From: Phascolarctobacterium sp.
GTDB lineage: Bacteria > Bacillota > Negativicutes > Acidaminococcales > Acidaminococcaceae
Direction: 5' to 3'
Assembly: GCA_003150755.1 (NCBI GenBank)
Contig: QAMT01000002.1
Location: 496,001-560,000 of the forward strand
Length of the DNA stretch: 64,000 bases
In this document: in pieces, positions 48,820 to 58,875 of the stretch
Layout: every line of letters starts with the position of its first letter
How positions within the stretch are numbered: the stretch's first letter is position 1
Made by a program: the position numbers and the translations under genes
The notes under the pieces: generated by a model
Seen by the model: only the letters and a program-made list of their open reading frames with translations
What the model was told of the DNA's origin: nothing
Database searches by the model: none

Positions 48820-49980
48820 TTATTTACAGGGCTTTTTATATTTTGTATTAATAATATTACTCATAATACGCGCCCTATCTTCGACTTTTGCTGTAATCTT
48901 AGCTACACGTTCCTTGTCAAGGAACGGACTTACAGATAAAACAGTATTTACAATGTTATGGCAAGTATTTAGCGCAGTATAATTTATATTATAACTGCTG
49001 ATAAGTTTGCATTGTTCCTTATGCGTTGCTCGGAAAGGCATTATTTTTTGCCATATGCCTATTTCTGTATTAAGTACATCGCACCAAAGACTAGTACCGC
49101 TGTCAAATATCGGAGCCGGACCAATAAATTTTAAAGTTTCTACATCACGGATAAAGCCAAAATTACCGTAATGACGGTCAGTATTTTCTATGATAAAATC
49201 TATTATCATTAATTTATCGAGATGTTCCTTAACATTTGGAATCTCTAATTTTTCCGCACATTTAAGAAAATGTGTATATTCGCTATCCTGATTGCTTTTG
49301 GGAAGGATATTTCTTATCAAATTCGCTGGAACAAATTCAGTCTGAGTAATTACAAAATTTTTACATAAAGAAAGAGGACGACCATCTTCTACAATAAGTT
49401 TATATTCTACATGTTCAATTCCAAGAACTTCCATAATTTTAGAAGCAGCAACTTCATTATAAGGCTGCTGAAGAAGTGGAATCGAGCCGGATTTTGCTAG
49501 AAATCTTTCTTCATTCATTATTATCCATTTCTTTTTTAACCACCCATTACTGCTGGCATCAGGTGTCATTGGATTGATATTTGGTTTAGATGACCCTCTC
49601 GAAAAAAAAGCGTCCCCTAAATCGCTAGAAAAATCATTTGTAAAAAAATTTACATCCTGCCAATCAATATCACTAGATGCAGGCTTTATCCAGTATTGGT
49701 CAGAAAGGCTTAAACCTAAGCTGCGTACAGCCAATTTGGTAGCTGTTTCTATACCATAAGTTTGCAATACAATATTAAGACCGTCACGGCTGGCTGGTAT
49801 AGCACGACCTTGCCACCACGCGTTAAGACGCCCAATTGTATTTTTTATATTATTATCTGTAATTACTCCAACTGGAAAAGCATCTGCATCAATGATTTTA
49901 TTGATGCTAACAATATAACCGCTATCAGAAAGGTCAATATCGGCAAGCGGACGTTTCTTGTTCATCAGTATAAAGTTCAT
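48820..49980 (-). CDS. HipA-like serine/threonine kinase
   Basis: A 386-residue protein. The C-terminal half has HipA kinase motifs: IIDFIIENTDRHYGNFGFIR (catalytic N-x-D-R-H-x-x-N) and PIFDSGTSLW in place of the DFG loop. The N-terminal half, with NTIGRLNAWWQGRAIPASRD, resembles phage- or element-borne HipA-domain proteins of gut Firmicutes. HipA kinases phosphorylate aminoacyl-tRNA synthetases or other targets and cause dormancy, normally with a HipB antitoxin. No HipB-like gene is seen on either side. It sits between an IS relic and the defence operon. Confidence 0.78.
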   Translation of the reverse strand: MNFILMNKKRPLADIDLSDSGYIVSINKIIDADAFPVGVITDNNIKNTIGRLNAWWQGRAIPASRDGLNIVLQTYGIETATKLAVRSLGLSLSDQYWIKPASSDIDWQDVNFFTNDFSSDLGDAFFSRGSSKPNINPMTPDASSNGWLKKKWIIMNEERFLAKSGSIPLLQQPYNEVAASKIMEVLGIEHVEYKLIVEDGRPLSLCKNFVITQTEFVPANLIRNILPKSNQDSEYTHFLKCAEKLEIPNVKEHLDKLMIIDFIIENTDRHYGNFGFIRDVETLKFIGPAPIFDSGTSLWCDVLNTEIGIWQKIMPFRATHKEQCKLISSYNINYTALNTCHNIVNTVLSVSPFLDKERVAKITAKVEDRARIMSNIINTKYKKPCK

Positions 49981-50134
49981 ATAGCGCTTCTCCCTTCGAT
50001 AGTAATTATAATTTAATTATATCAAAAAACAAAAAAATTGAACATTAACCTTTTTAATGAAAATTACAACTGTTAAGATTAATAAATCATATAATGGAAT
50101 GATATAAAAAGCCACAGAACCTAAATAAAATTGA

Positions 50135-50262
50135 ACTGAACCAATGTATTACAAAAAGCCATCATGGAGGATGGTTTTTTGTAATACACTCTAATCTTTA
50201 GGATAAAAAAATTTACCGCCATAGCATTATCATAACAATTTCCTCGTCTTGACATAAGAATA
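50135..50262 (-). pseudogene. IS3-family transposase (OrfB) fragment
   Basis: The minus strand reads MSRRGNCYDNAMAVNFFILK, the highly conserved end region of IS3/IS150 OrfB integrases, then decays. A perfect inverted repeat at 50145-50188 (TGTATTAC arms) has formed within the 3' part. Confidence 0.7.
50145..50188. repeat. long inverted repeat in IS3 relic
   Basis: Arms of about 19 nt, TGTATTACAAAAAGCCATC and its near-perfect complement, with a 6-nt centre. Confidence 0.6.
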
Positions 50263-50264
50263 GT

Positions 50265-50311
50265 AAAAGTCCCCTAATGTAGTTATACTTCCCTACATTA
50301 GAGGACTTTTG
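50265..50311 (-). terminator. terminator-like hairpin after the defence operon
   Basis: Arms AAAAGTCC(C)CTAATGTAG and complement with a 10-nt loop, about 80 bp beyond the last stop of the operon. On the minus strand it ends in GGACTTTTA. Confidence 0.6.
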
Positions 50312-50388
50312 TCTATTCTTCAGTTTTACTGGTTCAGATCATCTATTCGCTGACTTTTATTCTGCACTTATAGCACTTGCAAACAATA

Positions 50389-53300
50389 TTACTCATCTTC
50401 AAAACCAAAATTTTGTATTTTTAAGGTTCGGCAATTTTCAGATACTGTTCTAACTGTAGAAGAAGGTATGCCATTAGGTGCATTAACACTTACTTCAAGC
50501 GTCAACTCAACATTAGCTCCATCAACAGCCATTAAATATTGAATAATTTCTGTAAGATAGTCATTTACATTTTTATTTACTCGTGTATTGTCCAATTTGG
50601 CAGACATAAAAAATCGTTTGTTCTTATGGACTGATACTGTTCCAGTACTTACTCCAAATATTTGTGATTGACCACTCAACCCGTCAGGCGCATTACCATT
50701 TTCGGTACTTTTACCATCGTTATTATTGGTAAATAAATTACTATCTCCTATTATAGAAGCTTTCTGTTGCTCTATAATCTGCTTCGTCGCAATAGCTGGT
50801 TTCACCAATAAATCCGATTTATTGATAGTCATCACAGAATCATTAAACTTAAGTCCAATGTAGCGTCCATCAGAATAACCATCAGCTATGCCAAAATAAT
50901 CTGTCGACTGTAGCCCTTGTCTAATCGTATCTTCTAAAACATTATAATCTGCAAGCCTTGGCAAATAGCAATACGTGCAAAGATATTCCCATAATTTTTT
51001 TATTTCAATATAATCAGAATTTTCCCAAAGAATATTGTCTAAATTCATCTTCAACAGAGTAGGCGCCCATTTATCAATAATTTGCTCACTTTGTTTCATT
51101 TTTTTAACTGCTTTAGAAATGATTCCATCATCTCCGCCGCCTAAATCACTTATTTCCCACTGCATAGTCTTGATATCTTCATATGGGTCAATATATGGCA
51201 CTAACAGCCAACAATAAGTTTCTTTTAGTCTTTGTTCAACTGTTGTATTGCTACGCTTTAAACTATTTTCGGCTTCTCGAATTTGATTACCATCCAAATT
51301 TAAATCTTCTTTATCAGAAATAATTGATTGCCAAGCCAAAAAACGTTTTACCTCACTTTGAAGGTCCTGAAGTTTGTCATTATCAGGAGCAACAAAAGCA
51401 ATCATATTACGATACACACGTGGAGATGTGCCTCGATTACTCAAATAACTTTTTACTATTTCTAACGCATTCCCACCACTTTTCCCATTTACACGCTGAA
51501 AAGTATTTTCTGTGCGAAGAATTACCAATCTTGCACCCTGTTCATCCGGAATATCATTTGATGAAACCGGACAAATATGTAAACCGGCCAAAGGATGTTC
51601 TTTGTGCAGTTTCCTAAGTCTTTTTTCAATTTCCATAGCGACATCTGCATTAGGAATCTGAGATGCCCTATCTTCAGATGTTTTACGCAATGTCGGTTTA
51701 GTATCATACCAAAATCGCGTTCCAGTTTGATTATTGTACAAATAAGTTAAAGAGCCATGCAGTGTATTTAAAGCATCATTAAAATCAGCAATATTTTCTC
51801 CCGGCTGAATCGCACCTAACCTTATTCTTGACGTCTCTAATCCTCGAACATTCTGATCACGAAGTGCTGAAGTACTCGGCGCACTCCCTAACATAATTGT
51901 TCTTGCCACACGGCGCGAAGCTAACTTCTGACCATAACGAGATATTGCTTTATCTTTCAAATAAGGAATCGAGTCTTTACCATCTACTTCACGGTCAATA
52001 ATACTATTCCACGTTTCCGGCAAATGGCGCACTAATTCATCACGCACATTGGGAGTATTCAGAGGAATAGAGCCTGGCATAATCATCGCACTTGAATCAT
52101 TAGCCATCCACAGTTCATGAATAACTGCAGCCATTAATCTCAGCACACCACGTGTACGTTGAAAACGTTCCAACGTTGCCCAATCACCATACAATCTGTC
52201 AAAAATCTCTGGATGTATAGGATAACAAGATACCATACGGTTTCTATATTCAACTTCTTTTGCTTCCATTGGAAAATCAGATGAATTTTCCTGATAAAAT
52301 TGGCTGAAAGCATTACAAACCATATCTCTCGCTTGACTATCTTTACAATCAAGAAATAGTCTTCGTCTTACAACTTCAAATCCCTCATTTGCAGCAACTG
52401 GTTTCCAAATAGATTCCATACGCCCAAAGGTATGTTCTATAGCTTCAAGCGCTCTTTGACCAGCATCCCAACCAATTTCAATAGCAGATTCTGGAATAGA
52501 AGCTACTACAATACTATTTTCACTTGCTCTTGCAGCTTCAGTAATTTCCTGAATAAAAGTAATAAAATTATCATATGAACCTGCCGGCAAACCACTAATG
52601 CCATAAATCTTCTTGGCATAGGAAACCAACTCGTCCATAAGAATAAGGCAGGGTCCACAAGCATTAAATAAAGTTTTCAAAGCTTCTGAACCTGGAGAAA
52701 CACCACGTTTATCAGCATCACTTATAATAGCATAAAGATCTGGTTTACCAGCAGCAGTAACTAACTGGTAAGCCATTTCTCCCCAAATTGTGTTTACAGT
52801 GTATTTTGGTAAATTAGGTGGATTTTTTTTGCGCGATGGGTCAAGAGCAGTGCCAACCAGTACAGCAACATTTGCTTTCGGTAGAGTATTAAGCCCAGCC
52901 TTTTCCATAATCGGTTTTAAGTTTGGAATATTATCTACGCTAATTCCACCACGAACTAAGTGATAAAGCGCTAACATACTATGAGTTTTGCCGCCGCCAA
53001 AAGCTGTTTTCAGCTGAACGACAGGCTCTCCACCCTGTCCGGAAAGTCGTTGCAAGGACTGCACTAAAAGCATTGCCATACCTTCTGTTACATAAGTACG
53101 TCCAAAAAATTCTACAGGATCCTTATATTCAATTGCGCCTTCTCCTCGCGCAACCTGCGCTAAATCAGCAGCAAATTCTGCTGCACGATAACGTCCCTCA
53201 GCAACATCTGGATGCGGTTGCATTATATCGCGCCAGCTTGGCAAATTATAACCAAAAGTATGTGTCATAACACCTTCGTTTTGTTTATTTTTTGATACCG

Positions 53301-53781
53301 CTGCCGAGACAATATTCACCGACGAAATTGAGCCTTCCTCTGAACCATAGCGAAGTTTACGGTAAAGAGCACGGATTTTTTCAACCCCTTCCATATCAAA
53401 TGCATCGCAAAAAAGCGCCATTGTATCCAAAGCACGTTCTGCGTAACCTTGTTGAAAATCTATATTTCCAATATGAGCAGCACGATTACGTACACCAATA
53501 AGTTCTTTGGCCCAATTTCGAAATTCCAATGACAGTTTTGCTCTAAATACTTCTGCCCAACGTCTGTCAAACAAACGTAAACAATTCATAATATCTAAAG
53601 AATTAATTAGCTCACTATAATTTCCGGTTTTAGGTAAATCATGCTGGTCAGACAATGCATCTAAAATTTCCTGCCAGCAGTTATTACCATATACACGCCG
53701 AAATTCCTGTTCAATATAATTAGCCATTAGTGGATGCAAAATGCGGAAACCTTTTTGCACAAGTTCATAATTATCCAGCAT
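50389..53781 (-). CDS. HEPN (Swt1-like)/DUF499 ATPase of the defence operon
   Basis: A 1130-residue protein, last gene of the operon. Residues 1-125 look like a Swt1-type HEPN domain, with the R-N-x-x-A-H motif seen as RNRAAHIGN. The central DUF499 ATPase has Walker A AFGGGKTHS with K265 and Walker B ILMDELVSY with D383. The C-terminal 400 residues are of unknown fold and include a Ser/Asn-rich linker and VNAPNGIPSSTVRTVSEN. A ribosome site GGGAGG precedes the ATG and the gap to the upstream methyltransferase is 3 bp. HEPN domains are often RNases used in abortive defence. Confidence 0.82.
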   Translation of the reverse strand: MLDNYELVQKGFRILHPLMANYIEQEFRRVYGNNCWQEILDALSDQHDLPKTGNYSELINSLDIMNCLRLFDRRWAEVFRAKLSLEFRNWAKELIGVRNRAAHIGNIDFQQGYAERALDTMALFCDAFDMEGVEKIRALYRKLRYGSEEGSISSVNIVSAAVSKNKQNEGVMTHTFGYNLPSWRDIMQPHPDVAEGRYRAAEFAADLAQVARGEGAIEYKDPVEFFGRTYVTEGMAMLLVQSLQRLSGQGGEPVVQLKTAFGGGKTHSMLALYHLVRGGISVDNIPNLKPIMEKAGLNTLPKANVAVLVGTALDPSRKKNPPNLPKYTVNTIWGEMAYQLVTAAGKPDLYAIISDADKRGVSPGSEALKTLFNACGPCLILMDELVSYAKKIYGISGLPAGSYDNFITFIQEITEAARASENSIVVASIPESAIEIGWDAGQRALEAIEHTFGRMESIWKPVAANEGFEVVRRRLFLDCKDSQARDMVCNAFSQFYQENSSDFPMEAKEVEYRNRMVSCYPIHPEIFDRLYGDWATLERFQRTRGVLRLMAAVIHELWMANDSSAMIMPGSIPLNTPNVRDELVRHLPETWNSIIDREVDGKDSIPYLKDKAISRYGQKLASRRVARTIMLGSAPSTSALRDQNVRGLETSRIRLGAIQPGENIADFNDALNTLHGSLTYLYNNQTGTRFWYDTKPTLRKTSEDRASQIPNADVAMEIEKRLRKLHKEHPLAGLHICPVSSNDIPDEQGARLVILRTENTFQRVNGKSGGNALEIVKSYLSNRGTSPRVYRNMIAFVAPDNDKLQDLQSEVKRFLAWQSIISDKEDLNLDGNQIREAENSLKRSNTTVEQRLKETYCWLLVPYIDPYEDIKTMQWEISDLGGGDDGIISKAVKKMKQSEQIIDKWAPTLLKMNLDNILWENSDYIEIKKLWEYLCTYCYLPRLADYNVLEDTIRQGLQSTDYFGIADGYSDGRYIGLKFNDSVMTINKSDLLVKPAIATKQIIEQQKASIIGDSNLFTNNNDGKSTENGNAPDGLSGQSQIFGVSTGTVSVHKNKRFFMSAKLDNTRVNKNVNDYLTEIIQYLMAVDGANVELTLEVSVNAPNGIPSSTVRTVSENCRTLKIQNFGFEDE

Positions 53782-53784
53782 TTT

Positions 53785-56016
53785 TTATTCCTCCCTTGCT
53801 TTCATAGTATCTTTTCCTGCTACTGCATTTTTTTGCATTAAATATTCTATACATTCCAAATAAATAATCTGTAATGCATCATGCACACACATTTTAGAAC
53901 CATCAGCATTAATTACTGCCTGATATTGTGTAAAAATACTAAAACCTTGCCCCATACACGATAACATTTCATCTTCCTGCATTAAAGAAGCAGAAAATAA
54001 AAGATTTAATTTTACAGGTAATTTATGTTTAAGTGTATTTATAAATGCACGCCGTGTAACTTGGTTTTGTCTTTTATGTTTTTTATTCGCTACAATCAAT
54101 ACTCGTGTAGAATCTGCTTTTACTGACGCAGCTTCCAAACGCATTGGCCATATAGCAGTAATAGCAAACCCACAATCCATTAAACTTTCCAGCATAAATT
54201 CCCACGCAGATTCATTTTTTCCACTACTACCAGATTTTATATATTCCAAATCACTTTTACGGAAACAATAAAAAAGCAATGCCGGATAATCCGCCGAACT
54301 GCACTCATATAATTTCTTGCAAACAAGTTTCATATCTTTTTTATACTTATCTTCAGCCTCTTCTTTCGGCACACCATAGTAAGTCGATACAGTAGATAAT
54401 TCATTTTTAGGTGTAACAATTGATGAAAACATTTGCGGATAAATATTTTTTAAGCTCCGCCGAAGCCATATATAAAAAAAATCAGACAAATCTGCATAAC
54501 CGATATCCTTGTAATAAGGCAACTCCGTACAAACCAATACATTGTGTGGATATTCCATTGTTACTGCATTGTCCTGAAATACTATAGCTGGTACTTCATT
54601 GCCTAAACATCTCACGCTATCTACTACGCTTTTTAACAAAGTTTTAAAATTACCAGATACATTCGAAAACGGATTGCCCTCTGCAAACGTCCAAACCATC
54701 GGTATCGCTTGACGCCCAAAAGTACTGCGAATATTACCGCCTACCGTACGCCATGAGCATATAGAACTGTTATAATCTACCATCTTATCTATTACTAAGG
54801 CCAGATAAATACCAATAGCCTGCCCATAAGCAAGTGCGCCGTTCCCGCCATCAGCAAGTGAACCGCTGATCTCACTCATTTCTGATGCTAATGCATCAGA
54901 AGCTGCTATATCCTGCACTTCACGCACTAAATCACTAAAAGTTGTAAGCATCAACAACTGACGGGCCGTAAAAAGGTCTGCATAACTTGTAATACCAAAA
55001 CTTGGCGGCGAATACCAATGCGGATTAACAGGCATAGCGCCGGGTGGAATATCATCTGGAGCAATTACATCCGCAGCTGTTTGCTGCATTTCATCTGGCA
55101 CATAAAAAAATTTTTTGCCACCAACATTAGTAACTACTGCCATCATCTTGGCACCAAGCTTATGCTGCTCACCCATTTTTTTTATATATTCGTCAGTTGT
55201 TATTTCTCCACAAACAGGGCAACGGAATCGCGCGCCAAAATTTACTGTTTTATTACTTTCCTTACCAGGTGGGCATTTTCCTTCATGTATTACAAAATGT
55301 ATAAATCCTTCTTCTACAACCGGTTCTGCCCAATACTGAGCAGTTTTAGAATTACTTAATACATAAGAATTTGCCAGCGGAATATTGCAATTACAAACTG
55401 GATTAGGACACTTTACTGTACGCACCCATAACCAAGTAAAAGGAATTTCTCCGTTTGGCATTTGTGGATAAATATGGGCCAGTTTTTTTAACGCCTGGTT
55501 TTCTACCCATTCTCCGTAAAATTCTAAATCCTCAGCCAGTCCCTCTGCACCAAAATAATTAATATTTTTAGCTGTTCCTGGATGTACGGGTTTTTGTGAA
55601 AAAAAACGTCCAGGAATATCTACCACAGCCCTTGTCAATACAGATGCAACAGGATTTAAATCGTTAGCTAATGCTGCCATACCCAACTTATGTGCAGCAA
55701 GCGAAAAACTCCCAAATCCAGAGAATGGGTCCCAAACAGTTAGTAAATTATCAGATGCAGCAAACCTTTCGCGTACAGTATTAAGCGCATCTTCATCGCC
55801 AGAAGCTATTTGTGCGATGAGATTCATATCATTTTCAATAGTTTCATCAGAATAATCCATTACAGCACTGCATAAAGCTGCTGTAGATGAACTTATCGGA
55901 CTGCGCCCCCACCACATATGTAAATTTGCAGGATGACCAATTTTTCCTGCTTTTTCTTTAATTGCTAACTTATTAAGTTCTGTTAATGGGAGCGTAGTCT
56001 CTATTATTTTATTCAT
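53785..56016 (-). CDS. DUF1156 methyltransferase paralogue with altered catalytic motif
   Basis: A 743-residue protein. The N-terminus (LTELNKLAIKEKAGKIGHPA; HMWWGRSPISSSTAALCSA) is DUF1156. Motif I is DPFSGFGS at residues 96-103. Motif IV, which should be (D/N)PP(Y/F), reads TELPYYKDIGYADLSDFFYI with E498-L499-P500-Y501. The upstream paralogue has TDPPYYDNIGYADLSDFFYI at the same place. Cysteine pairs (CPNPVCNC, CPVCGE) suggest zinc ribbons. It is therefore a probable inactive or altered partner subunit. It lies between its paralogue and the DUF499 ATPase. Confidence 0.85.
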   Translation of the reverse strand: MNKIIETTLPLTELNKLAIKEKAGKIGHPANLHMWWGRSPISSSTAALCSAVMDYSDETIENDMNLIAQIASGDEDALNTVRERFAASDNLLTVWDPFSGFGSFSLAAHKLGMAALANDLNPVASVLTRAVVDIPGRFFSQKPVHPGTAKNINYFGAEGLAEDLEFYGEWVENQALKKLAHIYPQMPNGEIPFTWLWVRTVKCPNPVCNCNIPLANSYVLSNSKTAQYWAEPVVEEGFIHFVIHEGKCPPGKESNKTVNFGARFRCPVCGEITTDEYIKKMGEQHKLGAKMMAVVTNVGGKKFFYVPDEMQQTAADVIAPDDIPPGAMPVNPHWYSPPSFGITSYADLFTARQLLMLTTFSDLVREVQDIAASDALASEMSEISGSLADGGNGALAYGQAIGIYLALVIDKMVDYNSSICSWRTVGGNIRSTFGRQAIPMVWTFAEGNPFSNVSGNFKTLLKSVVDSVRCLGNEVPAIVFQDNAVTMEYPHNVLVCTELPYYKDIGYADLSDFFYIWLRRSLKNIYPQMFSSIVTPKNELSTVSTYYGVPKEEAEDKYKKDMKLVCKKLYECSSADYPALLFYCFRKSDLEYIKSGSSGKNESAWEFMLESLMDCGFAITAIWPMRLEAASVKADSTRVLIVANKKHKRQNQVTRRAFINTLKHKLPVKLNLLFSASLMQEDEMLSCMGQGFSIFTQYQAVINADGSKMCVHDALQIIYLECIEYLMQKNAVAGKDTMKAREE

Positions 56017-56052
56017 GTAAGAATACGCTCTCTTTCATTATTTTTATTAAAT

Positions 56053-58827
56053 TTATGATTCATTTCCAAACAAATCAAATTGTTCCGGTGTTAATGCTTT
56101 TAGTGCAGCGGCTCTTGCATGAATATCCGGCCATGCTACTACAAGAGCATTATAGGCATAAGCTTCATTTGCCCAATTCTTGCGCTCAGCAATAGTATAC
56201 AAACGGTAAGCCAAATCCTTTGCACGTTCTGCATTAGAACCAAACATATTAACTAAAATTTTCGCACAAGCATCTATACCACCTTTAACCATAGCTTGAG
56301 TAAGCTGCTGTGTTAACATCCAAATGCATTGCTCATTATCATCTACTTTTTCAGGTAATTCCTCACGCTCTATAAGATGCACTATACCTGCTTTTGCATA
56401 TAAAATTCCTTTCGATACCATCATAGGTATGGAGGTACTTTTAGCTGTAGCTAATATTTCAGCTTCACCATATTTAATATTATTATAAGCATATTGTGTA
56501 TACAAATCTACACAGAACCTGCTGGCAGAATCCATATCGCCTACCTGAGCATTAAAATAAGCATCTATTTCTTCGTTAATAATTTTTAGCGCACTACGTA
56601 CAGACATCAGCGTTCCGTCAGCTTCAAGCACTTGTTTAAAACGCGAGAATACACCCATACCAGGACCTATGGCAGACTGCGCTAAATCCACCGGCGCAAT
56701 ATTGCTTGCTTGCAATTTTTGCAAAGCCGGGCGCAATTCACGCCGCAGCATATTAATAAGATTACGCCGTGTTGTTTTTGGAGCATCTATTGGTCTTTTA
56801 CGGCAAACTAATACTATAGATGAAGCTAAAGCATTAGACCCCATACTAACAGCACGATAAGTTTGCTCTGTTCTAAAAGGCCAAGTTCCAGTAATACTAA
56901 AACCGGCATTGATAATTGCACTAAGCATAGTTTCCCATCCAGTTGAAGCCATGCCATCTATATCAGCATCACTCTGCTTATAAGCATAATAAATAGTAAC
57001 GGGAATATCTTCACGAGCATACTTATAAATTTGTTTACAAGCGGAAAGCATTCCTTCTTCAAAAAACTTCTTTGCTTCCATAACACTACCATCATGGCGA
57101 TATGGCGTAGCAATTAATTCTTCTGCTTTAGGAACTAACATCGTACTAAACAATTCTGGATAAACAGTTTTTAAAGACTGTCTCATCCAAATATAGAAAA
57201 AATCGGATAAATCTGCATAACCAATATTATCATAATATGGTGGATCAGTGGAAATCATCATATTTCGCAGTCTGCAATCAGTTTGTGCATCAAATTGCAC
57301 AGCTTGAGAACGCACCATATAATTCACAGGAATTTTTTTTATGCAATTACATATATATTCATTTATAGTCTTAAATCCACCGACAGCATTACTAAAAACA
57401 TTTACTTCTGGAAAATCCCAGACCATTGGTATAGCTTGCCGCGCAAATAAATTCATAGGTTTTTCATTTGACGAAGACCATCGACAAACGCTATTACAAA
57501 AATCTGTTTCACGATCTACTGCAAATGCCAAATATACGCCAATAGCTTCACCATAAGCTTTTGCACCTTGTCCACCTTCAGCCAACGGTAAATGGTCATT
57601 AGGCAAACCAGCAGCAACCGCATCAACCTCTACTTTTTCTTGCGCTTCTTTTACTAATGTACTAAAGGTGGTCAAAGCAGTAAGCTGACGATTAGTAAAA
57701 AGTTTATGAAATTCGTTTAATCCATAAACATTTGTGTTTAAATGACCGGGATAATATGCTAACTCTCCCTTAGGAAACTCTTCTGGTTTTTCAACTTCTG
57801 ATGCAGATAATTGAATATTATCAGGAGTAATATATATTCTTCCTCGATGCCCTTCTGCAACTACCGCCATAAGTTGTGCTGCCATTCTTCCTTCGCAACT
57901 TTCTCGCCGTAAATATTGGTAATTTACAGGAGAACCACAACAAGCACATATTGCGCCTCTCCGATTAACAGTGCCTTCCAGTTTAATTTGTCCATCATTA
58001 CGAACTAAATATCTAATTTTACCTTCATCAAAAATAGGTTCTATATATGCTTCGTTGCCTTTCTTTTTAGAGATAATAAATGAATGAACTAAAGGCATTT
58101 CACATCCACAGGCTGGATTAGGACATTTTACGGTTCGCGCCCAAATCCAGGCAATAACAGTAGCTTCTCCACCGCCTTGTTCTTTCGGCACTTTTACCTT
58201 AGGATAAAGATGTCCAATACGCTTAAAAGCCTCCTGTTTCATCCACTCGCCATAATAACGTACATCTTCAGCAAGCCCCTGTGCCCTATTCCATCCTTGC
58301 GTAGTTAATTCGCTCTGCGCTTCCGGATTAACCGGCGGCTTATCACCAAAAAGTGGTGGAATTTCAATCATGGCTTTATTAATCATAACAGCAACTGGGT
58401 TTAAATCATGAGCATGAGCTTTTAAACCCAAGCGCTGAGCTTCTAATGGTATTGCCCCACCACCGGCAAAGGGGTCTAATAATTCCGGAGGATTTCCGCC
58501 TGTTGATTTTAATATTTCTTTTTTTGCTGCCGCCAATACCTGTTCATTGTTAGAGTTTTCCCAAACTACAAGGTCTTCCAAAATTTTAAACAAACGCTGG
58601 CGCTCTTTATTCTGTTCCTCCTCTGTCGGGAACTGTTCAGGATGAGATGATGGGTCATCCACTAAACTTGCCCAGATAACAGCACGCGCAGCTACAAAAG
58701 GGCGTCTCGCCCACCATAAATGCAAGCCTCTCGGATGTGCACCAATACCAGGCATTTTTTCATATGCTGCAGCTATATTTATTTTTTCCAGAGGCAATGC
58801 AACTTCAATTAATTTTTTTATTGACAT
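56053..58827 (-). CDS. DUF1156 DNA methyltransferase of the defence operon (N6-adenine/N4-cytosine type)
   Basis: A 924-residue protein. DUF1156 N-terminus (EVALPLEKINIAAAYEKMPG; LHLWWARRPFVAARAVIWAS), SAM motif I LLDPFAGGGA with D118, catalytic motif IV TDPPYYDNIGY with D528, and zinc-type cysteine pairs CPNPACGC and CACCGSPVNY. The motifs place it with amino-methyltransferases. In a defence operon it would mark host DNA as self. It follows a 223-bp gap with TTGGTACGAG repeats, so it may have its own promoter. The last 40 residues end in ALTPEQFDLFGNES. Confidence 0.87.
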   Translation of the reverse strand: MSIKKLIEVALPLEKINIAAAYEKMPGIGAHPRGLHLWWARRPFVAARAVIWASLVDDPSSHPEQFPTEEEQNKERQRLFKILEDLVVWENSNNEQVLAAAKKEILKSTGGNPPELLDPFAGGGAIPLEAQRLGLKAHAHDLNPVAVMINKAMIEIPPLFGDKPPVNPEAQSELTTQGWNRAQGLAEDVRYYGEWMKQEAFKRIGHLYPKVKVPKEQGGGEATVIAWIWARTVKCPNPACGCEMPLVHSFIISKKKGNEAYIEPIFDEGKIRYLVRNDGQIKLEGTVNRRGAICACCGSPVNYQYLRRESCEGRMAAQLMAVVAEGHRGRIYITPDNIQLSASEVEKPEEFPKGELAYYPGHLNTNVYGLNEFHKLFTNRQLTALTTFSTLVKEAQEKVEVDAVAAGLPNDHLPLAEGGQGAKAYGEAIGVYLAFAVDRETDFCNSVCRWSSSNEKPMNLFARQAIPMVWDFPEVNVFSNAVGGFKTINEYICNCIKKIPVNYMVRSQAVQFDAQTDCRLRNMMISTDPPYYDNIGYADLSDFFYIWMRQSLKTVYPELFSTMLVPKAEELIATPYRHDGSVMEAKKFFEEGMLSACKQIYKYAREDIPVTIYYAYKQSDADIDGMASTGWETMLSAIINAGFSITGTWPFRTEQTYRAVSMGSNALASSIVLVCRKRPIDAPKTTRRNLINMLRRELRPALQKLQASNIAPVDLAQSAIGPGMGVFSRFKQVLEADGTLMSVRSALKIINEEIDAYFNAQVGDMDSASRFCVDLYTQYAYNNIKYGEAEILATAKSTSIPMMVSKGILYAKAGIVHLIEREELPEKVDDNEQCIWMLTQQLTQAMVKGGIDACAKILVNMFGSNAERAKDLAYRLYTIAERKNWANEAYAYNALVVAWPDIHARAAALKALTPEQFDLFGNES

Positions 58828-58875
58828 TTTATTTCCTCATTCCATTTTGTAATTATTAAACCAGCTTGAAACAAT

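Larger units (their letters stand above)
49981..50388. other. intergenic region with IS3 relic and two hairpins
   Basis: About 400 bp without an intact gene. It holds the IS3 transposase scrap (50135-50262), a hairpin inside it and a terminator-like hairpin next to the defence operon. Confidence 0.7.
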
